Shown here in pieces: positions 26,778 to 34,698 of a stretch of DNA of 64,000 nt (position 1 is the first letter of the stretch; the number at the start of each line of letters is the position of its first letter). The DNA is from DASXVX01 sp036504075. Its GTDB lineage: Bacteria; Bacillota; Sulfobacillia; Symbiobacteriales; Symbiobacteriaceae. The notes under the pieces are model-generated. The model saw only the letters and a list, made by a program, of their open reading frames with translations. It was not told where the DNA came from and made no database searches. The DNA is taken from the NCBI GenBank assembly GCA_036504075.1, contig DASXVX010000057.1, positions 62,001-126,000 on the forward strand, given 5' to 3'. The position numbers were made by a program, and so were the translations under genes.

Positions 26778-26793
26778 ATAAGCGTACTCTTAT
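26778..26793. promoter_or_regulatory. Dyad ATAAG-N6-CTTAT, likely ArsR operator
   Basis: It is in the divergent region between the phosphoesterase and arsR, about 70 bases from the phosphoesterase start. Confidence 0.45.
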
Positions 26794-26853
26794 GCCGCAT
26801 GTGCGTCAAGTTAAGGGTTGATGAAGCTGGCCTCTCGTCACCTACGCACAACC

Positions 26854-26878
26854 TTCACTGGACATGCGTATAAGTGAA
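26854..26878. promoter_or_regulatory. Dyad TTCACT-N13-AGTGAA, likely ArsR operator
   Basis: It lies 29 bases upstream of the arsR start codon, overlapping AT-rich promoter-like sequence (ATAATG). Its position suits autorepression of the arsR-acr3 operon. Confidence 0.5.
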
Positions 26879-26906
26879 TGATAATGTACTGATGAGGTGA
26901 GAATGC

Positions 26907-27248
26907 GTGAATGAGCTTGTCAGCTTGCTGAAAGTGCTAGGTGACCCGACCCGGCTCAAACTGCTGAAGTTCATCGCAGCGGAGGAACTGTGCAACTGCG
27001 AACTCATGGAACTGCTGGGTGTGTCTCAGCCGGCGGTGTCGCAGCACCTGACGAAGCTGAAGGCGGCGAAGCTGGTGAAAGAGCGCCGGCAGGGACAGTG
27101 GACGTACTACACGGCCAACCAGGACCAACTGAGCCGGTTCGCCTCGTTATGGCACGGCTTCCTGGCGGCTGACACCGGCAGCATTCCGGAACTGGCGCCC
27201 GAACACCAGCACAGGCTTGCGCAACGCCAGAAGCGGCGTTGTGACTGA
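26907..27248 (+). CDS. arsR: Arsenic-responsive repressor ArsR
   Basis: A 113-residue ArsR/SmtB protein with the classic As(III)-binding helix 'EELCNCELMELLG' (equivalent of ELCVCDL) inside the recognition domain and 'VSQPAVSQHLTKLKAAKLV' as the DNA-reading helix. The GTG start at 26907 follows GAGGTGAG. It lies 27 bases before acr3, which it should derepress when As(III) or Sb(III) binds the two cysteines. Confidence 0.93.
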   Translation: MNELVSLLKVLGDPTRLKLLKFIAAEELCNCELMELLGVSQPAVSQHLTKLKAAKLVKERRQGQWTYYTANQDQLSRFASLWHGFLAADTGSIPELAPEHQHRLAQRQKRRCD

Positions 27249-27275
27249 TACGCAGTGAGACGAGGAGGCACGATC

Positions 27276-28325
27276 GTGGGCGAGACGGTCACCAGACGGC
27301 TTTCGTTCCTGGACCGCTATCTGACGCTGTGGATTTTCCTGGCTATGGCCATCGGTGTCGTGATTGGCTACCTGGTGCCGGGGGTGGAGCCGTTCATGCA
27401 GCGGTTCCAGGCCGGCGCCACCAACGTGCCCATCGCCGTCGGCCTGATTCTGATGATGTACCCGCCTCTGGCCAAAGTGCGCTACGAGGAGTTGGGCGAC
27501 GTCTTCCGCAACTGGAAGGTGCTCGGGCTGTCGCTGGTGCAGAACTGGGTCATCGGTCCGGCGCTGATGTTCCTTCTGGCCATCGTCTTCCTGCGGGGTT
27601 ACCCGGACTACATGGCCGGCCTGATCATGATCGGCCTGGCCCGCTGCATCGCCATGGTCATCGTCTGGAACGACCTGGCCAAAGGCGACGCCGAATACGC
27701 GGCCGGCCTCGTGGCGTTCAACAGCCTCTTCCAGGTTTTCTTCTACAGCGTTTATGCCTGGGTCTTCATTACGGTCCTGCCGCCGCTGTTCGGCCTCAAG
27801 GGCAGCGCGGTCGATATTTCCATCGGGCAGATTGCGCAAAGCGTCTTCATTTACCTGGGCATCCCGTTCATCGCCGGCCTTGTGACCCGTTATGTAATGC
27901 TGCGGGTAAAGGGCAAGGCATGGTACCATACGCAGTTTATCCCGCGCATCAGTCCGATTACGCTGATCGCCCTGCTCTTTACAATTGTCGTGATGTTCAG
28001 CCTGAAGGGGAGCCTCATCGTCCAGATTCCGCTGGACGTCGTCCGGATCGCCATTCCGCTGGTGATTTACTTCATCGTCATGTTCCTGGTCAGCTTCTGG
28101 CTGAGCAAGAAGCTGGGGACCGACTACGCCAAGACGACGACGCTGTCGTTCACGGCGGCCAGCAACAACTTCGAACTGGCCATTGCCGTGGCCGTCGCCG
28201 TGTTCGGCATCAACTCCGGGGCCGCGTTCGCGGCGGTGATCGGTCCGCTCATCGAGGTGCCGGTCATGATCGGGCTGGTCAACGTGGCCCTGCGCTTCCA
28301 GCGTACGTTCAAGACGGCGGCCTGA
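27276..28325 (+). CDS. acr3: ACR3-family arsenite efflux permease
   Basis: A 349-residue protein with about ten membrane helices. It contains the conserved Cys of ACR3 pumps in 'GLARCIAMVIVWNDLAKGD', and 'SFTAASNNFELAIAVAVAVFG' near the end. It exports As(III) across the cell membrane driven by the proton motive force. GTG 27276 has GAGGAGG 8 bases upstream. It is in an operon with arsR and is followed by a strong terminator. ArsA encoded at 41-43 kb might energise it, but ArsA usually partners ArsB. Confidence 0.95.
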   Translation: MGETVTRRLSFLDRYLTLWIFLAMAIGVVIGYLVPGVEPFMQRFQAGATNVPIAVGLILMMYPPLAKVRYEELGDVFRNWKVLGLSLVQNWVIGPALMFLLAIVFLRGYPDYMAGLIMIGLARCIAMVIVWNDLAKGDAEYAAGLVAFNSLFQVFFYSVYAWVFITVLPPLFGLKGSAVDISIGQIAQSVFIYLGIPFIAGLVTRYVMLRVKGKAWYHTQFIPRISPITLIALLFTIVVMFSLKGSLIVQIPLDVVRIAIPLVIYFIVMFLVSFWLSKKLGTDYAKTTTLSFTAASNNFELAIAVAVAVFGINSGAAFAAVIGPLIEVPVMIGLVNVALRFQRTFKTAA

Positions 28326-28347
28326 CGGGTCTGCCCTGAGATCGAAA

Positions 28348-28381
28348 GAAGCCGCCCGCAACTCCGGTTGCGGGCGGCTTC
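28348..28381. terminator. Convergent terminator between acr3 and the redox protein
   Basis: GAAGCCGCCCGCAA pairs with TTGCGGGCGGCTTC, a perfect 14-bp stem with a 6-base loop lying between two convergent stop codons; it can serve both strands. Confidence 0.8.
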
Positions 28382-28387
28382 AAGCAT

Positions 28388-28648
28388 TCAGGCCTGTGCG
28401 GCCAGTTCATTCATGAAGAGCCGCAGGACCTCGTCGGTGTCGGGTACCCGGCCGGAGACCAACACCTTTTCGTTGACCACCAGGCCGGGGGTCCGCAGGA
28501 TACCGTACTCCATGATCTCCGGCACATCGGTTACCTTGACCACTTCCGCCGAAATGGCGCCCCTGGTCAGGGCCTCGCGGGCGTTCTGTTCCAGTCGGAC
28601 GCAGTTTGCGCAACCTGTGCCCAGAATCTTGACCACCATGCTTCCCAT
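28388..28648 (-). CDS. Small thioredoxin-fold redox disulfide protein
   Basis: An 86-residue protein with the motif 'ILGTGCANCVRLEQNARE' (CxxC), cis-Pro in 'LRTPGLVVNEKVL', and a compact thioredoxin-like fold of the 'redox-active disulfide protein 2' type. ATG 28648 has AAGGAGG correctly spaced. It lies 44 bases downstream of arsP on the same strand; such pairs recur beside ArsP-type permeases. It may reduce or hand over the arsenical; that role is inference. Confidence 0.85.
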   Translation of the reverse strand: MGSMVVKILGTGCANCVRLEQNAREALTRGAISAEVVKVTDVPEIMEYGILRTPGLVVNEKVLVSGRVPDTDEVLRLFMNELAAQA

Positions 28649-28692
28649 TGGTAAACCTCCTTGTTTGGCCATGCACCTGTTCGGTGCGATGC

Positions 28693-29643
28693 CTAAATCA
28701 CGGCGTTGAACAAGTACCCGACAGCGATGATCGTCACCGCCATGATCCCGACGAAAATCCCGATCAACTTCAGCTTGATCACCCGCCGCAGGATGATCAT
28801 CTCCGGAAGGCTGAGCGCGGTGACGGCCATCATGAAGGCCAGCGTGGTGCCGATGGGCAAGCCTTTCTCCATGAGGGCCTGGACAATCGGGATCGTGCCG
28901 GCCGCGTTGGCGTAGAGCGGAATCCCGATCAGCACGGCCAGCGGGACCGCCAGCGGGTTGCTCCGTCCGGCATACCGGACCAGGAAATCTTCCGGCGCGT
29001 AGCCGTGGATGAACCCGCCGATGGCGATGCCGGCCACCACGTACGGCCAGACCTTCTTGAGAATGTCCCGGGTGTAGTCCAGCGCATAGCGATGGCGGTC
29101 CGCCCAGGTCTGACCCTCATCGGCGGCACCGGCCCCGACCTTGATCTTGTATACATATTCCTCAACCAGATGCTCCAGCTTGAAGTACCCGATGAGCCAG
29201 CCACCCACGATGGCCACCAACACGCCGGTAGCGATATACAGCAGGGCGATGCGCCAGCCGAACAGGCCCCAGAGCATCACCAGCGCCACTTCGTTGACCA
29301 TCGGGGAGGAGATCAGAAACGAGAAGGTGACGCCAAGCGGCACGCCGGATTCCACGAAACCGATGAACAAGGGGACTGCCGAGCAGGAGCAGAAGGGCGT
29401 AACGATGCCCAACAGTGCGGCCAGCACGTGCCCGAGGAACTGCCGCCGCCCGCTGAGCAGCCGTTTGGCGCGCTCCGGCGGGAAGAAGCTGCGAATGAGC
29501 GACACCGCATAAATGATCACCGCCAGCATCAGGAGCACTTTCAGCGTGTCGTACACGAAGAAATGCAGGGCGGCGGCGAGGTGCGTGTCGGGATTAAGGT
29601 GGAGCAGGCGGTACGTCACCAGGTCAGCGATCCAGGTCAGCAT
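28693..29643 (-). CDS. arsP: ArsP-type permease (DUF318), probable methylarsenite exporter
   Basis: A 316-residue protein with eight or so membrane helices. It has the family hallmark 'GIVTPFCSCSAVPLFIGFVE' and a second half with 'GIPLYANAAGTIPIVQALME'. ArsP proteins export trivalent organoarsenicals such as MAs(III) and use the paired cysteines of the TPFCSCS motif. With arsM about 5 kb away, this could dispose of methylated arsenic. Other DUF318 permeases have unknown substrates, so the substrate is inference. Confidence 0.85.
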   Translation of the reverse strand: MLTWIADLVTYRLLHLNPDTHLAAALHFFVYDTLKVLLMLAVIIYAVSLIRSFFPPERAKRLLSGRRQFLGHVLAALLGIVTPFCSCSAVPLFIGFVESGVPLGVTFSFLISSPMVNEVALVMLWGLFGWRIALLYIATGVLVAIVGGWLIGYFKLEHLVEEYVYKIKVGAGAADEGQTWADRHRYALDYTRDILKKVWPYVVAGIAIGGFIHGYAPEDFLVRYAGRSNPLAVPLAVLIGIPLYANAAGTIPIVQALMEKGLPIGTTLAFMMAVTALSLPEMIILRRVIKLKLIGIFVGIMAVTIIAVGYLFNAVI

Positions 29644-29908
29644 ATAGGGTCAACTCCTGCAATCTGGTCGTAGATTCATCACGATATGATGATATGCGAA
29701 TGTCGATATGAAGGCAAGCGCTGGCGATGCTTTTGTGGGTGAATGAGCAGAAAGCCTAACGATGGGCACTTATGGTCGTGGTCACCCATTCCATCGGGTG
29801 GGTCAAGGTCTGTCGAAATCAACCGATAAAATTAGCCCTTTACATCATTCGTATATTCTCATAACATAATGGCGAAGTTCTTGGACAAGCGAGGCAGGGC
29901 GACACCTG
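29644..29908. promoter_or_regulatory. Leader of arsP with repeated ATATG/ATTCGCAT elements
   Basis: The stretch around 29675-29715 has overlapping dyads with GATATG repeated three times and an ATGCGAAT octamer. The reverse complement ATTCGCAT also occurs at about 30536-30543 upstream of the next arsR, suggesting one ArsR protein controls both. Nothing else is seen. Confidence 0.4.
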
Positions 29909-30028
29909 ATGCGCTACGGAACCAGTGCACTCCTGGTCCTGGTGTTCAGCGGCCTGCAGTTGAAGCGGGTCATCGGGATCGCACTGGTGCTCATGGCCGC
30001 CAGGATCTTGTTTGATCTCATCGCCTGA
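29909..30028 (+). CDS. Possible 39-residue membrane peptide
   Basis: ATG 29909 is preceded by GAGGCAGGG. The product has two hydrophobic segments ('TSALLVLVFSGL' and 'VIGIALVLMAARILFDLIA') and reads like the last helices of a larger transporter, so it may be a remnant. It lies between convergent terminator-like structures. Weak evidence; it may not be a gene. Confidence 0.25.
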   Translation: MRYGTSALLVLVFSGLQLKRVIGIALVLMAARILFDLIA

Positions 30029-30046
30029 CCCGCCTTCAGACAGAGA

Positions 30047-30075
30047 GAGCCGCCCGCGGCTTGCGCGGGCGGCTC
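30047..30075 (-). terminator. Terminator of the arsR gene at 30103
   Basis: GAGCCGCCCGCG and CGCGGGCGGCTC form a 12-bp stem with a short loop; the minus-strand 3' side is CT-rich. Confidence 0.65.
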
Positions 30076-30102
30076 GGGGCGGAACTGTTTGAGCGAGTTC
30101 TG

Positions 30103-30438
30103 CTAGTTTGGCTCCAGTTGGAGGTCCTCGGCTTCCGCCGCAGGCTCGCCGGTGGCGCAGGCTGCGGTGGCCGCCTGCAAGATTGCACCCAGCCGAAGAT
30201 TCGTTAACCGGTAGATCGTTTGTGTACCGGCCTTTCGGGATGTCACCAGTCTCATACGCCGCAGCACCTGCAAGTGTTGCGAAAGCGTCGCCTGTTCGAT
30301 TTTCAGGGCGCTTTGCATATCGCAAAAGCAGGTATCCCGCTCTGTCAGCATCTCAATGACCCGGATGCGAGTGGTGTGGCCCAGGGCGCGGAGCAAGTCT
30401 GCTTCCCGATCCACCGATCTGCTGCCCACTGCTGCCAT
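30103..30438 (-). CDS. arsR: ArsR-family repressor, second classical type
   Basis: A 111-residue winged-helix protein with the metal motif 'RDTCFCDMQSAL' (ELCVCDL-like) and recognition helix 'IEQATLSQHLQVLRRMRLV'. I chose ATG 30438 ('MAAVGSRSVDREADLLRAL') because it has AGGAAGG upstream and begins where homologues do; GTG 30477 would add 13 residues. It is oriented towards arsP, which is about 460 bases downstream behind a terminator, and shares an ATTCGCAT motif with the arsP leader, so arsP is its probable target. Confidence 0.87.
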   Translation of the reverse strand: MAAVGSRSVDREADLLRALGHTTRIRVIEMLTERDTCFCDMQSALKIEQATLSQHLQVLRRMRLVTSRKAGTQTIYRLTNLRLGAILQAATAACATGEPAAEAEDLQLEPN

Positions 30439-30563
30439 GCCCCCTTCCTGGCGTTGATTATACGGCTTTGTATTCACTCATGACAATATCCCGATTGGCC
30501 CGTTCGTGCCAGGCCCGTTATGATCACATTAGCATATTCGCATGATAGATTGAAGTGTGAACC

Positions 30564-30581
30564 GTCATGATGTACCATGAC
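30564..30581. promoter_or_regulatory. Dyad GTCATG-N6-CATGAC upstream of csoR-like gene
   Basis: A perfect 6+6 inverted repeat, 80 bases before the CsoR-type start, lies in the AT-rich divergent region between arsR and this gene. Confidence 0.4.
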
Positions 30582-30660
30582 AGTGATAAGACGGAATGAC
30601 ACGCAACCGGTAGCTGCTGGATTCGCAGGTGCATGACGGCCAGACGAGGAGGGGATAAGC

Positions 30661-30933
30661 ATGCGCACCATGCCGGATGTGAGCCGGGACGAGGTGATCG
30701 CACGCGTCCGGCGGATCGCGGGGCAACTGCGCGGCATCGAAAAGATGCTGGAGGATGGCCGAAACTGTGAAGAGATCGTCATGCAGTTCACAGCTGTGCG
30801 GGAAGCTGTCAACAGCGCCGGAGCCATGGTCCTTGAGGCTGAACTGCAGCACTGCCTGCTGGACGGTGACCCGGCCGAACGCCCTGAGGCGGTCACCAGG
30901 ACTCTCCATACGTTGCTGAAGTTCGCCCGCTAG
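30661..30933 (+). CDS. CsoR/FrmR-family metal-sensing repressor
   Basis: A 90-residue all-helical protein starting at ATG after GAGGAGGGG. It has the three Cu(I)-ligand positions of CsoR: Cys in 'DGRNCEEIVMQF', and His and Cys in 'EAELQHCLLDG'. The family also includes nickel, persulfide and formaldehyde sensors, so copper is likely but not proven. It lies 41 bases upstream of the FmdE-like gene and probably regulates it. Confidence 0.88.
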   Translation: MRTMPDVSRDEVIARVRRIAGQLRGIEKMLEDGRNCEEIVMQFTAVREAVNSAGAMVLEAELQHCLLDGDPAERPEAVTRTLHTLLKFAR

Positions 30934-30974
30934 CGTTCTAGCCGGTAGCTTCTTTTCGGAAGAACGGGATCAAG

Positions 30975-31532
30975 GTGGCTGGTTTCCGCCGGGTCGCCAC
31001 AAGAAGGGGGATTACGCAGGCGGCCATGGCGGCGCTGGGCGTTCAGCGCGCAACGGACGGCCAACTGCTGGCACTGGTGGAGATCGACCGGAATCACTGC
31101 GGGACGTGCTTTGCCGACGGCATTCAGATGGCCACCGGCTGCACCTTCGGCAAGGGGAACATCCAGAGCCTGGGTTATGGCAAGCACGCCGTTACGCTGA
31201 TCGATACCAGAACGGGGCGGAGCGTGCGGGTGGTAGCGAAGCCGGAGACGGTTCAGCGGAGCAGGCAGTCGGAGTTCATGAAGTACCGCCGCACAGGCAC
31301 TCCGGCTTCCCAGATCGATTCCAGCCTGGTCGAGCCCATGATCGACATGATGCTCACGACCCCGGCCGAGGAGATCTTCCGGATCGGACCAGTCGAGCAG
31401 CGTGAGGTATCGCTGAAGCCGCATTCCTTTGACTCCGTGACCTGTGCAAAGTGCGGCGAAGCGGTAGTGGAGCCCTATGCACGGGTGAAGGGCGGCCAGA
31501 TTGTCTGCATTCCGTGTGCGGAAAAGGCATAA
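30975..31532 (+). CDS. FmdE-domain protein with C-terminal zinc ribbon, N-terminally divergent
   Basis: A 185-residue protein matching the FmdE family ('VEIDRNHCGTCFADGIQMAT', 'GCTFGKGNIQ', 'GYGKHAVTLIDTRTGRSVRV') and ending in a zinc ribbon 'CAKCGEAV...IVCIPCAEKA'. Members usually start with a metal-binding 'FHGHxCPG' segment. Here that segment is replaced by 'GFRRVATRRGITQAAMAAL', so one metal site is missing. FmdE proteins accompany molybdenum or tungsten enzymes; the location just before two Mo-oxidoreductase operons is suggestive. GTG 30975 has only a weak ribosome binding site. Confidence 0.72.
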   Translation: MAGFRRVATRRGITQAAMAALGVQRATDGQLLALVEIDRNHCGTCFADGIQMATGCTFGKGNIQSLGYGKHAVTLIDTRTGRSVRVVAKPETVQRSRQSEFMKYRRTGTPASQIDSSLVEPMIDMMLTTPAEEIFRIGPVEQREVSLKPHSFDSVTCAKCGEAVVEPYARVKGGQIVCIPCAEKA

Positions 31533-31543
31533 GCGGGCCTCTG

Positions 31544-31574
31544 TGACACCCGTCGGAAATGGCCGGCGGGTGTC
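31544..31574 (+). terminator. Terminator after the FmdE-like gene
   Basis: GACACCCGTCGG pairs with CCGGCGGGTGTC (12 bp, one G-U). Confidence 0.6.
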
Positions 31575-31629
31575 CGTGTCTGGTGGGCTGGCACCGTGGG
31601 AAGGGTGTGATACCAGTGGCAACGCAACC

Positions 31630-31699
31630 GGCGTGCGCCTACCGGCAGGCCAAATTCCTGCGGGAGCACCTGATGGAGTGGGTTCCCACCTTCGCAAAC
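31630..31699 (+). pseudogene. 70-bp fragment duplicated from the torD gene at 52056-52736
   Basis: Bases 31630-31699 match 52571-52640 at 69 of 70 positions. The frame encodes 'ACAYRQAKFLREHLMEWVPT' and then 'FAN', as in the intact chaperone. Flanking DNA on both sides is unrelated to torD. It is an isolated, recent copy lying just before the first sensor module; it has no obvious start signal of its own. Confidence 0.85.
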
Positions 31700-31856
31700 A
31701 CGCGGAGGAGGCATAGACGTACTGCCAGACGGTTCACGGAGGCTTTCCGCGACCTGGATAATTTGATTGAAGGGATATTCTTTAGTAAGGCGAAAATAAC
31801 GCAGCATCGTTCCTGGCAAACCGGCGCACAATCGCAACCAAAGAAGGTGCCACTCC

Positions 31857-32768
31857 GTGCGTACCCTCCGACTGGTCTTCCTGTGCATCATGGTCATAGC
31901 CATCGCCGGCTGTCAGGCGACGCCCTTGCGTGTCTCACTCAGCAGTGCGAATCAAGCTGAACTGCCATCGCCCGCTTCGGTAGAGCCGGGCGTATATTAT
32001 TTTGGCTTTGACCGTCGCCTGGACCCAGCCGAAGACGTACGCATGTATGTCCCGTTTCTGAAATACCTGGAGCGGACCACAAAATTCCACTTCAAGCTGC
32101 GGCCGGTACCTCGGACCGGTTCGGTGGTTGATGAACTGGGAAAGGGCACCGTTCAGTTTGCCGCCATCGGTACGCTTAGTTACCTTACTGCCCACAAGCA
32201 GTTCGGCGTGGAGGCACTGGTTGCCGCACGCAACGCCGAAGGCGGCGCCACATACCGGGCGCTGTTCGTCACCCGGCCCGACAGTGGCATTCGGTCGCTC
32301 AACGACCTGCGTGGCAGATCGCTGGCGCTCGGTGCGCCCACCTCTACCCAGGGAAACCTGATTCCGCGTGTCATGCTGCAGCAGGGCGGCGTCTCTTTGA
32401 GCGACCTCGGGGCTTTTCAAAACCATTCCTCTCACTTCGAGACCGCCAACGCTGTTCTGAGTGGCCGGTTTGATGCCGGTGCCCTGCAAGATACCCTGGG
32501 TCGGGAACTGGCCCGGCAAGGTCTGGTTCGGATCGTGGCCGAGTCCGCGCCATTCCCCAGTAGCACGATCTCTGTGGCGCCGGGAGTGCCAGGAGCGGTC
32601 GTTGAAGCGGTCCGGGCCGCCCTGCTTACGTTTGATCCAACGGCCCGGGACAAGCCTAAGCTTTATCACTGGGACCAGTCGGAGATGCCCCTGGGATTCA
32701 CGCAGGTCGACCTTCAGGCGTTGGAACGAGTCCAGCAGTTGGCCGAACAGGTCGGGCTACTGAAGTAG
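31857..32768 (+). CDS. PhnD-like substrate-binding lipoprotein, oxyanion sensor (module 1)
   Basis: A 303-residue periplasmic-binding-fold protein with a lipoprotein signal ending 'IAIAGC', so it is anchored outside the cytoplasmic membrane. The fold is that of phosphonate/phosphate-binding PhnD ('GKGTVQFAAIGTLSYL', 'FVTRPDSGIRSLNDLRGRSL', 'GAPTSTQGNLIPR'). AioX and ArxX arsenite sensors and the input domain of tetrathionate sensor TtrS belong to the same fold. No Cys is present in the ligand region. It is followed after 13 bases by its sensor kinase. It probably binds the oxyanion respired by the downstream Mo enzyme. Confidence 0.85.
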   Translation: MRTLRLVFLCIMVIAIAGCQATPLRVSLSSANQAELPSPASVEPGVYYFGFDRRLDPAEDVRMYVPFLKYLERTTKFHFKLRPVPRTGSVVDELGKGTVQFAAIGTLSYLTAHKQFGVEALVAARNAEGGATYRALFVTRPDSGIRSLNDLRGRSLALGAPTSTQGNLIPRVMLQQGGVSLSDLGAFQNHSSHFETANAVLSGRFDAGALQDTLGRELARQGLVRIVAESAPFPSSTISVAPGVPGAVVEAVRAALLTFDPTARDKPKLYHWDQSEMPLGFTQVDLQALERVQQLAEQVGLLK

Positions 32769-32781
32769 GGGGGCTGCCATC

Positions 32782-34698
32782 ATGCGGCTGGGTAAGAAGA
32801 TTATCCTGACGACTGGCTCCGTCATTGTCGTGATGGGCATCGTCACCGTCGGCCTGATCCAAACGATTGTCTCGGGCGCCCTGGGCCAGCAACTTGATGA
32901 CAAAGGGTTGGCCACTGCCCGAGTGCTGGCCGACGATCTGGCGAACCCGCTGTTGGATGGTGACGGCCTGGTGGTCCAGCGCAACCTACTTCGCTTTGTC
33001 CAGGAAGGTCCATCGGTGGTGTATGCTTACGCGGTGACGCCCGATCAACGCCAGGTGATTCACTCTTTTGACAGCGGCTTTCCGGTGCCGCTGCTGGACG
33101 CGACCCGGTTGCCTGACGGTCAAAGCAGCCAGGTACGGCTGCTGTTGACGGAGCAAGGCCGGATTCGCGACTACGGTGTTCGCGTTCTGGAAGGGCTTGA
33201 TGCGGAAGTTCATCTGGGACTCACCGAAGACCGGATCACAGCCTCGCGCCGCAACGTGATGTGGCTGATTGTAGGACTTACGGCCTCAGGTGTGGCTATT
33301 GCAGTGGTGCTGGCCTGGATCCTGGGCCGGTATGTCGCCCGCCCCCTGGAATACCTGACGGCCACGGCCGAGGAGATCGGCGAGGGGCGGTTGGACCGGG
33401 AGATCCCCATCACCAGCAAGGATGAAGTCGGCGACCTGGGTGACAGCTTCAACCGAATGCTGGTGCGGTTGCGGGAAGCGATGGAGCGGGAGCGGCGGCG
33501 AAACCGGGAACTGATGGCCCTCAATGCGGTGACCCGTGCCGTCAGCCTGGGAGAAGACCTGTCCGCTTTGCTAACCCACGCCCTCACGGACGTGGTGGAC
33601 GCCCTCGGGCTCGAGGGCGCCTGGGTGATGCTGACCCCGGACGGAGAGGATCAGCCTGGGCACCTGGCCGCGGTGGCCGGGGTTGACACGGCTCTTGCCA
33701 AACAGTGCACCTGCACAGTCGGGGTGCCCTGTAGCTGCTGGACAGCGCTGCAGAATGGTGCCAGGTCCGGTGACTCCGACATTGGCGATCACTGCAAGGT
33801 CGCACCACTGCTGGGGTCGAACGGGCAGGTGGTGGGTCCGATTCCGCTGGTAGCCCGTGCTCGGACGCTCGGCTTCATGAACGTCGTAGTGGCAGCCAGT
33901 GTGTATCTCAGCCCTCAGGACCACGACATGTTGAATGGCATCGGCCGGCAACTGGGCGTGGCCCTGGAACGCAGCCGGTTGTGGCTTCAGTTGTCCGACC
34001 GGGAGGAACGGGTCAGCCAACTGCTACAGCAGGTGATCGACGCCCAGGAGGAGGAACGGCGCCGAATTGCCCGCGAACTGCACGACGAGACCAGCCAGTC
34101 GATGGCCGCGCTCACGGTGGGCCTCAAGGTGGCCGCCTCCCTGACCCACAAAGACCCCGATCGGGCCGCGGTGCTCCTGGAAGGCCTGAAAGAGGCGACG
34201 TCTCTGACCCTCCGAGAGCTGCACAACATCGTGTACGACCTTCGTCCGACCTTGCTGGATGACCGCGGGCTCGTGCCGGCCCTGCACTGGTGCGCCAGCC
34301 GGCGGCTGGGAGACCAGAGTGTGGCCGTGGATGTTACGGCGGGCGGAAGGGCGGTCCGGCTTCCGCCTCAGGTCGAAACCACACTCTTCCGGATTGGGCA
34401 GGAAGCCATCAATAACGTTGCGAAGCATTCACATGCCCGAACCCTGCGAATCCACCTGCAGGTGGAAGCGAAGCGGGTTCACCTGAGCGTGGTCGATGAC
34501 GGACATGGGTTTGCCGCTGCAGCCGACAACAGCGACCGTGGGGAGAAGCGTTCCTTCGGTTTGGTGGGTATGGCCGAGCGGGCCGCCTTGCTGGGCGGTA
34601 CCTTCCAGATCAACTCCGTGCCGGGCGAGGGCACTCGCATCGATGTCATCATTCCGCTGGAAGGAGGTGACGACCCTGATTCGCATTCTGCTGGCTGA
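32782..34698 (+). CDS. NarL-type sensor histidine kinase with Cys-rich GAF domain (module 1)
   Basis: A 638-residue protein. Membrane helices at 8-30 and 160-182 bracket an extracytoplasmic domain; a HAMP domain (183-235) and a GAF domain (about 250-395) follow. The GAF contains five cysteines: 'QCTCTVGVPCSCW' (309, 311, 317, 319) and 'DHCKV' (338). The HisKA_3 phosphoacceptor is His434 in 'RRRIARELHDETSQSMAAL', and the HATPase ends with 'FGLVGMAERAALLGGTF'. It should take its signal from the adjacent lipoprotein and phosphorylate the regulator encoded next. The Cys group could bind a metal, an Fe-S cluster or As(III). Confidence 0.9.
   Translation: MRLGKKIILTTGSVIVVMGIVTVGLIQTIVSGALGQQLDDKGLATARVLADDLANPLLDGDGLVVQRNLLRFVQEGPSVVYAYAVTPDQRQVIHSFDSGFPVPLLDATRLPDGQSSQVRLLLTEQGRIRDYGVRVLEGLDAEVHLGLTEDRITASRRNVMWLIVGLTASGVAIAVVLAWILGRYVARPLEYLTATAEEIGEGRLDREIPITSKDEVGDLGDSFNRMLVRLREAMERERRRNRELMALNAVTRAVSLGEDLSALLTHALTDVVDALGLEGAWVMLTPDGEDQPGHLAAVAGVDTALAKQCTCTVGVPCSCWTALQNGARSGDSDIGDHCKVAPLLGSNGQVVGPIPLVARARTLGFMNVVVAASVYLSPQDHDMLNGIGRQLGVALERSRLWLQLSDREERVSQLLQQVIDAQEEERRRIARELHDETSQSMAALTVGLKVAASLTHKDPDRAAVLLEGLKEATSLTLRELHNIVYDLRPTLLDDRGLVPALHWCASRRLGDQSVAVDVTAGGRAVRLPPQVETTLFRIGQEAINNVAKHSHARTLRIHLQVEAKRVHLSVVDDGHGFAAAADNSDRGEKRSFGLVGMAERAALLGGTFQINSVPGEGTRIDVIIPLEGGDDPDSHSAG

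Noticed and set aside
31559..31960. 133-residue frame containing the torD-like segment
   Set aside because: Only the 70-bp duplicated block resembles a protein; the flanks are random and it overlaps the real lipoprotein start.
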